A program made the translations under genes and the position numbers. A DNA stretch of 64,000 bases from Clostridium cuniculi. Lineage in GTDB: Bacteria > Bacillota > Clostridia > Clostridiales > Clostridiaceae. The notes under the pieces were generated by a model. It was not told the DNA's origin, searched no databases, and saw only the letters and a program-made list of their open reading frames with translations. The stretch lies in contig NZ_SMUS01000006.1 of NCBI RefSeq assembly GCF_004353185.1, forward strand, positions 1 through 64,000. The letters run 5' to 3'. Positions 43,205 through 52,947 of this stretch are shown here, one piece after another; positions within the stretch are counted from its first letter, which is position 1, and each line of letters opens with the position of its first letter.

Positions 43205-44302
43205 ATGTATAAGTTAATGTTTGTTGATGATGAAAAATTAATTTTAGATGGATTAAAGTATATTTTAGATTGGAATAGTATGGATTTAGAGATTGTTCAT
43301 GAAGCTAAAAATGGAAGAGAGGCCTTAGATAAATTTAAGGAGGAGCCAGTAGATATTGTAATAACAGATATTAATATGCCTATTATGTCTGGGCTTACCT
43401 TAATAAATGAAATAAAAAAGATTAATAAGGACGTTAGCTTTATAGTTTTAAGTGGATATGATGAATTTTCATATGCGCAAAAAGCAATAAGTTTAGGAGT
43501 TGAAAACTATATTTTAAAGCCAATAGATGATATGGAATTAGAAGAAACCATTAAAAAAATTTGTAAAAAGAAGTTGGAATCAGAAAAGAATAATAATTTA
43601 GAAGAGCAATTAAATAAAGTATTAAGTAATGAAACTTCACTTAATGAAAAATATAAAAAGTTGAGCTTTGAAGAAGAAATGGACAGGCTACGTAAGTTAA
43701 TTATGGAAAAAGATAGATTGAAGATTATAGAATATCTTGAAACATTGTTTGATAAAAAAGAATTTTCTACTAAAAATATATTTGATTTATCAGTTAAAAT
43801 ATTTTTATTAATTGATAAGATATCATATGAATTTAAAATTGATAAAAATATTGGAGAAGATAGTTTAATTAGCAATATAATAAAATTATTTAATGAAAAG
43901 TCTAGAGAAAATATAAAGTATTTTATAATTTTAGAAGTTGATAATTTATTAAAAATTATGAACTCTAATACAGAAAAATTTAGTCCAGTTATTCAACAAA
44001 TAGTAAGAAAGGTTAAAGAATATTATTATGAAGACTTAAGTCTTAAAGTATTAGCTAATGATTTTAATATAAATAGTTCATACTTAGGACAATTATTCAC
44101 CAAAGAAGTTGGAATGTCATTTTCAGATTACTTAAATAAAGAAAAAAATAGCAAAGCAAAAGAATTAATATTAAATACAAATATGAAAATTAATGATATA
44201 GCAAAACAGGTTGGATATTCAGACACAAGCTACTTCTATAGAAAGTTTAAGAAGTACTATGGTGTAAGTCCAGCAATGTTAAGAGAGTTAAAGAATTATT
44301 AA
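43205..44302 (+). CDS. YesN-type response regulator with AraC DNA-binding domain
   Basis: 365 residues: a receiver domain with Asp55 in VDIVITDINMPIMSG, a helical linker, and a C-terminal AraC helix-turn-helix pair (LSLKVLANDFNINSSYLGQLF and INDIAKQVGYSDTSYFYRKFKK in two helices, closing with GVSPAMLREL). Partner of the kinase upstream; expected to activate the glycan transport and hydrolase genes downstream. Followed by a strong terminator. Confidence 0.93.
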   Translation: MYKLMFVDDEKLILDGLKYILDWNSMDLEIVHEAKNGREALDKFKEEPVDIVITDINMPIMSGLTLINEIKKINKDVSFIVLSGYDEFSYAQKAISLGVENYILKPIDDMELEETIKKICKKKLESEKNNNLEEQLNKVLSNETSLNEKYKKLSFEEEMDRLRKLIMEKDRLKIIEYLETLFDKKEFSTKNIFDLSVKIFLLIDKISYEFKIDKNIGEDSLISNIIKLFNEKSRENIKYFIILEVDNLLKIMNSNTEKFSPVIQQIVRKVKEYYYEDLSLKVLANDFNINSSYLGQLFTKEVGMSFSDYLNKEKNSKAKELILNTNMKINDIAKQVGYSDTSYFYRKFKKYYGVSPAMLRELKNY

Positions 44303-44307
44303 TATAA

Positions 44308-44365
44308 AAAGGTCATCTCATGAGTAAGGAAGTTTATTTCCAGGATATTGAGATGATCTTTTTGC
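44308..44365 (+). terminator. Terminator after the response regulator gene
   Basis: AAAGGTCATCTCA pairs with TGAGATGATCTTT, followed by TTT; loop of about 28 bases. Confidence 0.8.
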
Positions 44366-44503
44366 ATATATCACTAAGTAATTTTAGAGAAGTAAATATT
44401 TTAACTTTTTTGCCTCAATAGTATATAAACTTTAATTAGTACAATAAATCTGTATATTTTCAACTATAAATGGAAATTTAACCATGATATATTTTAAATA
44501 TAG

Positions 44504-44516
44504 TAAAAACGTTTAC
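44504..44516. promoter_or_regulatory. Operator-like site TAAAAACGTTTAC, copy 2
   Basis: Identical to 41382-41394. It lies directly before the ribosome binding site of the first ABC permease gene, so a bound repressor would block that transcript. Confidence 0.65.
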
Positions 44517-44534
44517 GGGGAAGGGGAGTTGAAA

Positions 44535-45545
44535 ATGAATGGAACACTAGAAATAAAAAAAACTAGAAAATCTAATATAAGGAAAAATACAGAGATAAAT
44601 ACAGATATTAAGGTAAATAAAAAAACATTTTTTTCTACTGTAAAGGCAAATAAAGAATTACTATTACTAACAGTTCCAGGAACAATATGGTTTTTAATAT
44701 TTGCATATTTACCAATGTTCGGAGTAACAATTGCATTTAAGGATTGGAAAATACATGGTAATTTCTTTGAGAGTTGGTTAAAGAGCGATTGGGTATGGTT
44801 AGATAATTTTAAGTTTTTATTTAAAAGTAGTGATGCTTGGTTAATTACAAGAAATACGGTTCTATATAATCTTGTATTTATTATATTAGGTATAGTATTA
44901 CCAGTAACATTAGCAATATTGCTTAAAGAAATATTTAATAAGAGACTTTCAAAATTTTATCAAACATCAATGTTCTTACCTTATTTCTTATCATGGGTTG
45001 TAGTTAGTTATTGTTTATATGCTTTCTTAAGTCCAGAAAAAGGTTACTTAAATACAATATTCGCATCAATGGGGATGGACAAGGTATCTTGGTATACAGA
45101 ATCAGTTTACTGGCCTTTCATAATAATCATTATGAGCCAATGGAAAGGTGTAGGATATGGTACAGTTGTTTATCTTGCATCAATATGTGGTATAGATAAA
45201 ACATATTATGAAGCAGCATTAATAGATGGTGCTAGCAAGTGGCAACAAATTAAGAACATTACAATTCCTTTATTAAAACCAATAATAATTATTATGTTCA
45301 TAACATCTATTGGAGGAATGTTCAGATCTGACTTTGGATTATTTTATCAATTACCTAAAAATTCAGGAGCATTATATCCAGTAACAAACGTTATTGATAC
45401 TTATGTTTATAGAGGTCTTATGAATTTAGGTAACGTAGGTATGAGTTCAGCAGCAGCATTATATCAATCTTTTGTTGGAATGATTCTTATAATAACAACA
45501 AACGCAATAGTTAAGAAAGTAGATGAAGAAAGTGCATTCTTCTAA
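44535..45545 (+). CDS. Sugar ABC transporter permease 1 (LplB-like)
   Basis: About 336 residues. Helices begin with LLLLTVPGTIWFLIFAYLPMFGV, followed by the LplB-type block IAFKDWKIHGNFFESWLKSDW and the coupling loop YYEAALIDGASKWQQIKNITIPLLKP. The start is placed at ATG 44535 (MNGTLEIKKT), preceded by GGGGAAGGGGAG; the frame runs back to 44484 across the operator without support. With the second permease and the binding lipoprotein it should import oligosaccharides released from N-glycans. Confidence 0.9.
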   Translation: MNGTLEIKKTRKSNIRKNTEINTDIKVNKKTFFSTVKANKELLLLTVPGTIWFLIFAYLPMFGVTIAFKDWKIHGNFFESWLKSDWVWLDNFKFLFKSSDAWLITRNTVLYNLVFIILGIVLPVTLAILLKEIFNKRLSKFYQTSMFLPYFLSWVVVSYCLYAFLSPEKGYLNTIFASMGMDKVSWYTESVYWPFIIIIMSQWKGVGYGTVVYLASICGIDKTYYEAALIDGASKWQQIKNITIPLLKPIIIIMFITSIGGMFRSDFGLFYQLPKNSGALYPVTNVIDTYVYRGLMNLGNVGMSSAAALYQSFVGMILIITTNAIVKKVDEESAFF

Positions 45546-45564
45546 AAGAAAGGTTGTGAATTAA

Positions 45565-46524
45565 ATGGAGTTGAAGCTTAAAAATAAGGTTTTTAATAAA
45601 AGTAAAGAAAAGATTAGCGATAAGGAAGAAAGATTCAATAGAGTAAGCAAGAAAACAAATTTTGTTTTAAATATATTATTTGCATTATTAGCAGCAGCTT
45701 GCATTATACCATTTATGTTTGTTGTGATTATTTCATTTACTAGTGAAGCATCATTAACAGCTAACGGATATAGATTTTGGCCAGAAGAGTGGAGCTTAGA
45801 GGCTTATAAATATATTTTCTCTTCAGGAAGTCAAATAATTAGGGCATATGGAATAACAATTATAGTAACTGTAGCGGGTACACTTTTAGGATTAACTATT
45901 ATGACAATGTATGCATATGCATTATCAAGAAAGAATTTTGCTTATAGAAAGTTCTTTACTAAGTTAATATTTATCCCAATGTTATTCTCAGGAGGGATGG
46001 TTGCATCATACTTAGTAATGGTTAACTTCTTACAATTAAAGGACAATATATTAGCATTGATATTACCTCTATGTGTAAGTTCATTCAATATTATAATTTT
46101 AAGAACATTCTTCAAAACAACTATTCCAGATGCTGTTGTTGAATCAGCAAAGATAGATGGAGCAAGTGAATGGCTATTATTCAGAAAAATTATATTACCA
46201 ATGTCATTGCCAGGTATCGCAACAGTTGGACTATTTTTAACACTTGGATACTGGAATGATTGGTTTAATGCAATGCTATATATAGATAGTAGTAACTTAA
46301 TACCAGTTCAATATTTACTTATAAAACTTGAAACATCAATGGAATTTTTAAGTAATAATGCTACTAGTATGGGTGCAAATGCAATAGAAGTTGCTTCAAA
46401 GATGCCTAAGGAAACAGCAAAGATGGCTATTGTTGTAATAACAACATTACCAATAATATTTGCTTATCCATTCTTCCAAAGATACTTTGTAAGTGGATTA
46501 ACAATTGGAGCTGTTAAAGAGTAA
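45565..46524 (+). CDS. Sugar ABC transporter permease 2 (YtcP/LplC-like)
   Basis: 319 residues, six helices, with FVVIISFTSEASLTANGYRFWP, the N-terminal signature of the CUT1 LplC type, and the coupling loop ESAKIDGASEWLLFRKIILPMSLPG. Starts 20 bases after permease 1 with AAAGGTTG upstream. No ATPase gene is in the locus; CUT1 transporters of this kind commonly share one MsmK-type ATPase encoded elsewhere. Confidence 0.9.
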   Translation: MELKLKNKVFNKSKEKISDKEERFNRVSKKTNFVLNILFALLAAACIIPFMFVVIISFTSEASLTANGYRFWPEEWSLEAYKYIFSSGSQIIRAYGITIIVTVAGTLLGLTIMTMYAYALSRKNFAYRKFFTKLIFIPMLFSGGMVASYLVMVNFLQLKDNILALILPLCVSSFNIIILRTFFKTTIPDAVVESAKIDGASEWLLFRKIILPMSLPGIATVGLFLTLGYWNDWFNAMLYIDSSNLIPVQYLLIKLETSMEFLSNNATSMGANAIEVASKMPKETAKMAIVVITTLPIIFAYPFFQRYFVSGLTIGAVKE

Positions 46525-46604
46525 TTAAATAAAATAATTTTAAAAACATAAAAATTTTAATAAAGATAAAGAGTAAATTAGGATAAATTTGGGAGGAGTA
46601 TATT

Positions 46605-49600
46605 ATGTATTACTTATTAGAAAGAATTGACAAAATTTGTGGAGAAATATCAAAACATATTTATAGAGATAGTATATCAATAGACAATTACAAGTATATA
46701 GATGGAAATTATCATAACATTGATTTAATAAAAGAAGCTCCAGCTGATGGATGGAGAGATTTTAAGACAGGAGATTTATGGGGAGGAAGAGATGCTCATG
46801 GTTGGTTCAAGTGTACAGTAGAAGTTCCAGAACGTTTTGCAGGACAAACTATAGCACTAAATTTCAAAACTTTTGAAGAAGGTTGGGATGCAACAAATCC
46901 TCAATTTATACTTTATGTAAATGGAGAACAAATCCAAGGTGTAGATATTAACCATAGAGAAATAATATTAACTCACAATGCAGTTGCTGGAGAAAAATAT
47001 GAAATAGACTTACATGCATATGCAGGAATGTTAGCAGATAAATTAGCTACATTAAGTGGTAACTTAGTAGTTATTGATATGGCATCAAGAGAATTATATT
47101 GGAACTTAAAAGTACCAGTAGATGTTTGTAAAGAGCTTGAAAAAGAAGATAAAAATAGAGTTGATATGATAACTGTATTAAATGAAGCTGTTAACTTAAT
47201 AGATTTAAGAAGACCAAAGAGTGAAATGTATGATGAAAGTGTTAAGAAAGCAAATGACTTCTTAAATGATAAATTCTATGGAGAACTATGTGGTCACGAA
47301 GATGTTATAGCTACATGCGTTGGACATACTCATATAGACGTTGCTTGGTTATGGACTGTTGCTCAAACTAGAGAAAAAGTTGCTAGAAGTTTCTCAACAG
47401 TATTAAAACTTATGGAAGAATATCCTGAATATATCTTTATGTCTTCACAACCTCAACTGTATAAGATGTTAAAAGAAGATCATCCAAAGATTTATGAAAA
47501 AGTTAAAGAGAAAATTGAAGAAGGTGTATGGGAACCAGAAGGAGCTATGTGGCTTGAATCTGACTGTAATGTAACTTCAGGAGAGTCTTTAGTAAGACAA
47601 ATAATGCATGGTAAAAGATTCTTTAAGGATGAATTTAATGTAGATAGCAAGATTCTATGGTTACCAGACGTATTTGGATATTCTGCAGCATTACCACAAA
47701 TATTAAAGAAATCAGATGTTGATTACTTTATGACAACTAAGATTGCATGGAATCAATTTAATAAAATTCCTCATGATACATTTATGTGGAAAGGTATCGA
47801 TGGTACAGAAGTATTAACTCACTTCATAACTACAACTGGACCTGGACAAGAGAGAGAGTCTCATTTCACTACTTATAATGGTCATATTCAACCAGATGCA
47901 GTAATGGGTGCATGGAGAAGATACCAAGATAAGAACTTAAATAATGATGTATTAATTTCCTTTGGATGGGGAGATGGTGGTGGTGGTGCCACATTAGAAA
48001 TGTTTGAAAATGCTAGAAGACTTTCAAAGGGTATACCAGGAGCACCAAAAGTTAAGATGGGAACATCTTTAGATTACTTTAAAAGATTAGAAGAAAAAGT
48101 TAAAGATAATAACAAATTAGCTAAATGGAATGGGGAGTTATATCTTGAATACCATAGGGGAACTTATACTTCAATGGCTAGAAATAAGAGAGATAATAGA
48201 AAATGTGAAAATATGTACACAGCTGCTGAAAAATTAAACTCTTTAGCTATGTTAGAGGGTAAAGCTTACCCACAAGAAAATATTAATAATTCATGGGAAA
48301 CAGTATTGTTAAATCAATTCCATGATATTATTCCAGGTTCATCAATTAAGGAAGTTTATGATGTAACAGAAGTTGAATACAAAGAGTTAATAGAAAATGC
48401 AGATTCAATGATTAATGAAACTAAAGGGTTTATAGCTTCAAAGATTAACTTAGATAGTAGAAGTGTAGTTGTAAATAACACATTAGGATTTGAAAGAAGC
48501 GATATAGCTACTTTTGAAATACCAGTAGGTATAAATAATGTTGCAGTAATTGATGAAGATGGTAACAAATTAATTTGTCAAAAAATCGAAGGAAATAAGG
48601 CTATATTCTTTGCTAAAGGAGTTCCTGCAAATGGATATAAGAGTTATGCTATAGTTGAAGCTGATGATGTTAATACTGAAGTAGTAAAATTAACAACAAC
48701 AGAAGCAGAAAACAAATTTGTTAAGATTAAGTTTGATGAAAAAGGACAAATAGTTTCATTTATTCATAAAGATCAAAATAGAGAATTATTAAAGGATGGA
48801 GCTATAGGAAACGAAATTCAAGCATTTGAAGATAAGCCAATGTGTTTCGATAACTGGGATATAGATATCTACTATAAAGAAAAAATGTGGAAGATTGATG
48901 ACGTTCAAAGTATTGAAGTTATTGAGCAAGGACCAGTAAGAAGTACTTTAAGAGTAGAAAGAAAGTTTTTAGAATCAACAATAGTCCAAAATATTCATAT
49001 TTATAATGATATAGAAAGAGTAGATTTTGAAACAGTTATAGATTGGAAAGAAAGAGACGTTCTTGTTAAGACTGCATTCCCGGTTGAAATAAATGCAAGT
49101 GAAGCAACTTATGAAATTCAATATGGTAATGTTACAAGACCAACTCACAATAATACATCTTGGGAAGTTGCTGCATTTGAAGTTTGTGGACATAAGTGGG
49201 CTGATCTTTCAGAAGGAGATTTTGGAGTTTCATTATTAAATAACTGTAAGTATGGACATGACATTAAAGATGGAAATATGAGATTAACATTATTAAAATC
49301 AACTTGTGATCCAAATCCTGATGCAGATAAAGAAGTTCATCATTTAACTTACTCAATCTACAGCCATAATGGAGATTGGAAGGAAGGAGAAACTTCACAA
49401 AAAGCTTACGAGTTAAATACTCCATTTATTACAACTGTTGAAGAAGCTCATAAAGGGGACTTACCAAATACATTAAGCTTAGCAAAGGTTGATAAGGATA
49501 ATGTAATGATAGAAGTAATTAAGAAAGCTGAAGATTCAGATGATTTAATTGTAAGAATGTATGAATTCCACAATAAGAGAAGTAATGTTACATTAGAATT

Positions 49601-49736
49601 CTTTAAGGATATAAAAGAAATCAGAGAGTGTAACCTTCTAGAAAGAGATTTAGAAGAATTATCTCCAGTTGGAAATAAGGTCAACTTTACTATTAAACCA
49701 TATGAAATAAAGACATTTAAATTTAAATTAAGATAA
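46605..49736 (+). CDS. GH38 alpha-mannosidase
   Basis: 1043 residues. The catalytic domain has GHTHIDVAWLWTVAQTREK near residue 240-258 (zinc His and Asp), the nucleophile Asp355 in WLPDVFGYSAALPQIL, and SSQPQLYKMLKEDHP. An N-terminal beta domain (about 1-230) and the C-terminal beta-sandwich half are as in bacterial GH38 enzymes, which trim alpha-mannose linkages with retention. No signal peptide, so cytoplasmic. SD GGGAGGAG precedes ATG 46605. Downstream of the two permeases in the same direction; it works on the imported glycan. Confidence 0.93.
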   Translation: MYYLLERIDKICGEISKHIYRDSISIDNYKYIDGNYHNIDLIKEAPADGWRDFKTGDLWGGRDAHGWFKCTVEVPERFAGQTIALNFKTFEEGWDATNPQFILYVNGEQIQGVDINHREIILTHNAVAGEKYEIDLHAYAGMLADKLATLSGNLVVIDMASRELYWNLKVPVDVCKELEKEDKNRVDMITVLNEAVNLIDLRRPKSEMYDESVKKANDFLNDKFYGELCGHEDVIATCVGHTHIDVAWLWTVAQTREKVARSFSTVLKLMEEYPEYIFMSSQPQLYKMLKEDHPKIYEKVKEKIEEGVWEPEGAMWLESDCNVTSGESLVRQIMHGKRFFKDEFNVDSKILWLPDVFGYSAALPQILKKSDVDYFMTTKIAWNQFNKIPHDTFMWKGIDGTEVLTHFITTTGPGQERESHFTTYNGHIQPDAVMGAWRRYQDKNLNNDVLISFGWGDGGGGATLEMFENARRLSKGIPGAPKVKMGTSLDYFKRLEEKVKDNNKLAKWNGELYLEYHRGTYTSMARNKRDNRKCENMYTAAEKLNSLAMLEGKAYPQENINNSWETVLLNQFHDIIPGSSIKEVYDVTEVEYKELIENADSMINETKGFIASKINLDSRSVVVNNTLGFERSDIATFEIPVGINNVAVIDEDGNKLICQKIEGNKAIFFAKGVPANGYKSYAIVEADDVNTEVVKLTTTEAENKFVKIKFDEKGQIVSFIHKDQNRELLKDGAIGNEIQAFEDKPMCFDNWDIDIYYKEKMWKIDDVQSIEVIEQGPVRSTLRVERKFLESTIVQNIHIYNDIERVDFETVIDWKERDVLVKTAFPVEINASEATYEIQYGNVTRPTHNNTSWEVAAFEVCGHKWADLSEGDFGVSLLNNCKYGHDIKDGNMRLTLLKSTCDPNPDADKEVHHLTYSIYSHNGDWKEGETSQKAYELNTPFITTVEEAHKGDLPNTLSLAKVDKDNVMIEVIKKAEDSDDLIVRMYEFHNKRSNVTLEFFKDIKEIRECNLLERDLEELSPVGNKVNFTIKPYEIKTFKFKLR

Positions 49737-49740
49737 AGCA

Positions 49741-49813
49741 ATTTAAGGAATATCTCAAAAGAATTAATTATAACAAAATATAATTATTAAAATTTGAGGT
49801 ATTCCTTAAATGT
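49741..49813 (+). terminator. Long stem-loop after GH38
   Basis: ATTTAAGGAATATCTCA pairs with TGAGGTATTCCTTAAAT around a 37-base A/T loop, itself partly self-complementary; TGTTT follows. Confidence 0.7.
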
Positions 49814-49929
49814 TTATATATAATAAAATTGGGTAATGTTGTAGTTTGGTGAAAAAATAAAATGTTGTAAATATAGCTAAATATTATGTTAGTTATAGAT
49901 TATTTTAGGGAAGGAAAAGGGGTATAGAA

Positions 49930-52725
49930 ATGATAATAAGAAAGAGATACTTAAGTAAAAAGATAGTGATATTACCAACAGCGGTAGCTTTTACTTTAGC
50001 AGTAGTATTTACTGGATGTAACAATGTTACGACAGGGGGAAATAAGCAAGTATATAAAATAACAGAAGAGGGACTTAATTTTAAGATGCAAAACACTCCA
50101 ATATCATCTTATTGGTTACCTGAAGATTTATTAGAATGGACTGCTTCTGAGGATGAAGATGTTCCTTATAATATAAGTACTATAGAACTGCAAAAAAGAG
50201 TAGATAAGGAAAAATTACAAACAGTAAATAATACTCAAAATAAAGATACAAAAGTAGTAGCATTATCAATTATGAACGCAAACACTAGCGGAAATCCTAC
50301 ACAAGGATCAAATACTTTTGATTCAAATACATTTTCATATTGGCAATATATAGATACTCTTGTTTATTGGGGAGGATCAGCTGGTGAGGGAATAATTGTT
50401 CCACCAAGTGCTGATGTTACAGATTCAGCTCATAAAAATGGAGTAGAAGTATTAGGAACAATATTCTTTCCACCAACTGAATTTGCAGGTAGATTAGAGT
50501 GGTTAGATATATTTTTTACAAAGGATGCTGAAGGAAACTTCATTATGGTAGATAAGCTTATTGAAGTTGCTAAAACATATAACTTTGAAGGTTGGTTTAT
50601 AAACCAAGAAACTCAAGGGACTGAAGAAAATCCATTAACAGTGGAACATGTAGAACTTATGCAAGAATTTATAAAGCAGTATAAAGAGAAGGCAGGAGAT
50701 TCTCAACAGTTAATGTGGTATGATTCTATGACAAAAGATGGGGAAATAAATTGGCAAAATACACTTAATGATAAAAATGATATTTTCTTAATAGATGGAG
50801 AAGGTAATAAAGTTGCAGATAGTATGTTCTTAAATTTCTGGTGGACAGAAGATAAGTATGCTCAAGATGAATTATTAAAGAAATCAGAAGAGCATGCAGA
50901 AAAAATAGGTGTTGACTCTAAAGAAGTTTATGCTGGAATAGATGTACAATCTGATGGTACAGCAACACCTATTAAATGGGACTTATTTGAAAAAACAGCA
51001 AATGAAACATATACCTCATTAGGATTATATTGTCCAAGCTGGACGTATTTTTCTTCAGATACAGTAGATTCATTCCAAGAAAAAGAAGCTAAATTATGGG
51101 TTAATGAATTTAATGATCCAACTAAAGCTACTGAAGCAACTGGTACTACGTGGAGAGGTATTTCAACATATGTAGTTGAAAAATCAGCAGTTACATCATT
51201 GCCATTTAAAACAAACTTTAGCATGGGGAATGGGTATAACTTCTTTATTGATGGAGAAAAAGTATCATCTTTAGACTGGAATAATAGAAGTTTAGCTGAT
51301 GTTATGCCAACATATAGATGGATAATTGAAAATGAAGGGGAAAACCAACTAACAGCAAGTTTAGATTATTCAACTGCATATTATGGAGGAAACTCAATAA
51401 AATTATTAGGTAAATTAGAGGCTAATAAATCTTCTACTATTAAACTATTTAGTGCAGATTTAAAGCTTGAAAAAGGTGTAGAATTTACAACTATGGCAAA
51501 GTCAGATTCAGAAGTTGCATTAGATTTAGTATTAGAATTTGATGATGGTACTATAGAAACAATATCAGGAGATAAAAAACTTGAAAAAGACTGGACAAAA
51601 GTAACTTATGATGTTGAAAAATTTGTAGATAAATCAATAAGAACAATTTCTTATAAGATGACAACTAGTGAAGCTGCAAATAATCTTACAGTTAATTTAG
51701 GGAATTTATCAATAGATGATGGAAAGACTGATAAAGCGGTAGATGTTTCTAATGTAAAAGTTGAGAGTACTAGCTTTGAAGAAGATAGTACTTTAGCAGG
51801 TATAAGACTTACTTGGGATGCTACTGAAGGTGAAGGATTGCATCATTATGAAATATATAAGGTAAATAGTGATAAGAGTAAGTCATATTTAGGTGCAACG
51901 TATAATACTAGGTACTTTATAAATTCTCTAGAGAGAGAAACTGATGAAATGGAAAGTACTTTTGAAGTAGTTTCAGTTAATAATGATAACGTAAGAGGAA
52001 AATCAGCAAAAGTTAAAGTAGAATGGCCAGATAATACATTACCAAAAGCTAATTTTAGAGCAAAAAGTACTGTAGTGGCACCAGGCGAATCAGTTACATT
52101 TGAAAACTTAAGTAACTTAGTTGCTGATAGCTATGAATGGACATTTAAAGGAGCAGATGTTGAAACAAGTACTGAGCAAAATCCAACAGTAACTTATTCA
52201 AATGAAGGCACTTATGATGTTGTATTAAAAGCTAAGAATAAGAAAGGTAATGATGAAATAGTTATAAAAGATTTAATAACTGTTACAAAATCAGCAGAAT
52301 CAGGATTAAATAACCTATCATTAAATAAAACAGTAGAAGCTTCAAGTTTTGTAAATGATGCAGAAGCACCTAAATATGCATTAGATGGTGATCCATCTAC
52401 AAAATGGTGTGCAGTAGGTCCAGATAATCATAATATTACTATTGATTTAGGTGAAGTTAAATCAATAAATGAAGTCCATATTCAACATGCTGAAGTAGGT
52501 GGAGAAAATCCAGATATGAATACTGAAGAATACAAGATAGAAGTAAGTGAAGATGGAGAAAACTTTACTACTGTATCTTTAAGAGAAGGAAATACTTTAG
52601 GAGAAACTGTTGATGCATTTAAACAAGTAAATGCTAGGTATGTAAGACTAACAATATTAAAAGCAACTCAAGGTTCAGATTCTGCAGCTAGAATTTATGG
52701 TATAGATGTATTTGGATTAGAATAG
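49930..52725 (+). CDS. GH85 endo-beta-N-acetylglucosaminidase, lipoprotein with PKD and discoidin-like modules
   Basis: 931 residues. Signal sequence with lipobox VFTGC (Cys about 30), so anchored on the cell surface. The GH85 domain (about 50-430) has YWQYIDTLVYWGGSAGEG and the catalytic pair Asn225 and Glu227 in GWFINQETQG, followed by LMWYDSM. A beta-sandwich region follows (about 430-590), then a fibronectin-like stretch, a PKD domain (about 700-790: PKANFRAKSTVVAPGESVTF) and a C-terminal F5/8-type (CBM32-like) domain (ASSFVNDAEAPKYALDGDPS). The enzyme cuts between the two core GlcNAc residues of N-glycans and releases the oligosaccharide for import. SD GGGAAGGAAAAGGGG precedes ATG 49930. 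Confidence 0.93.
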   Translation: MIIRKRYLSKKIVILPTAVAFTLAVVFTGCNNVTTGGNKQVYKITEEGLNFKMQNTPISSYWLPEDLLEWTASEDEDVPYNISTIELQKRVDKEKLQTVNNTQNKDTKVVALSIMNANTSGNPTQGSNTFDSNTFSYWQYIDTLVYWGGSAGEGIIVPPSADVTDSAHKNGVEVLGTIFFPPTEFAGRLEWLDIFFTKDAEGNFIMVDKLIEVAKTYNFEGWFINQETQGTEENPLTVEHVELMQEFIKQYKEKAGDSQQLMWYDSMTKDGEINWQNTLNDKNDIFLIDGEGNKVADSMFLNFWWTEDKYAQDELLKKSEEHAEKIGVDSKEVYAGIDVQSDGTATPIKWDLFEKTANETYTSLGLYCPSWTYFSSDTVDSFQEKEAKLWVNEFNDPTKATEATGTTWRGISTYVVEKSAVTSLPFKTNFSMGNGYNFFIDGEKVSSLDWNNRSLADVMPTYRWIIENEGENQLTASLDYSTAYYGGNSIKLLGKLEANKSSTIKLFSADLKLEKGVEFTTMAKSDSEVALDLVLEFDDGTIETISGDKKLEKDWTKVTYDVEKFVDKSIRTISYKMTTSEAANNLTVNLGNLSIDDGKTDKAVDVSNVKVESTSFEEDSTLAGIRLTWDATEGEGLHHYEIYKVNSDKSKSYLGATYNTRYFINSLERETDEMESTFEVVSVNNDNVRGKSAKVKVEWPDNTLPKANFRAKSTVVAPGESVTFENLSNLVADSYEWTFKGADVETSTEQNPTVTYSNEGTYDVVLKAKNKKGNDEIVIKDLITVTKSAESGLNNLSLNKTVEASSFVNDAEAPKYALDGDPSTKWCAVGPDNHNITIDLGEVKSINEVHIQHAEVGGENPDMNTEEYKIEVSEDGENFTTVSLREGNTLGETVDAFKQVNARYVRLTILKATQGSDSAARIYGIDVFGLE

Positions 52726-52752
52726 AAAAATAACTATATTAATATTAAAAAA

Positions 52753-52800
52753 ATTACTAGCTAAGCATTTTTATTGCTTAGTTAGTAATAATTTATTTTA
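52753..52800 (+). terminator. Terminator after GH85
   Basis: ATTACTAGCTAAGCA pairs with TGCTTAGTTAGTAAT, followed by A/T-rich sequence. Confidence 0.75.
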
Positions 52801-52906
52801 ATAAAAATGGAAAAATTTTCATATTAGTAGACAAATATGAAATTTTTATATTAAATATAAAATATGTACACTATAAAGTCTAAAAAAATTACTATAAAAT
52901 AGAATA

Positions 52907-52919
52907 TGTAAACGATATA
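52907..52919. promoter_or_regulatory. Operator-like site TGTAAACGATATA
   Basis: Shares GTAAACG with the complement of the two TAAAAACGTTTAC sites and is placed just upstream of the solute-binding gene. Weaker match to the CcpA cre consensus. Confidence 0.4.
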
Positions 52920-52947
52920 AAAATATGCAAAAGGGGAGAGGAAATTT

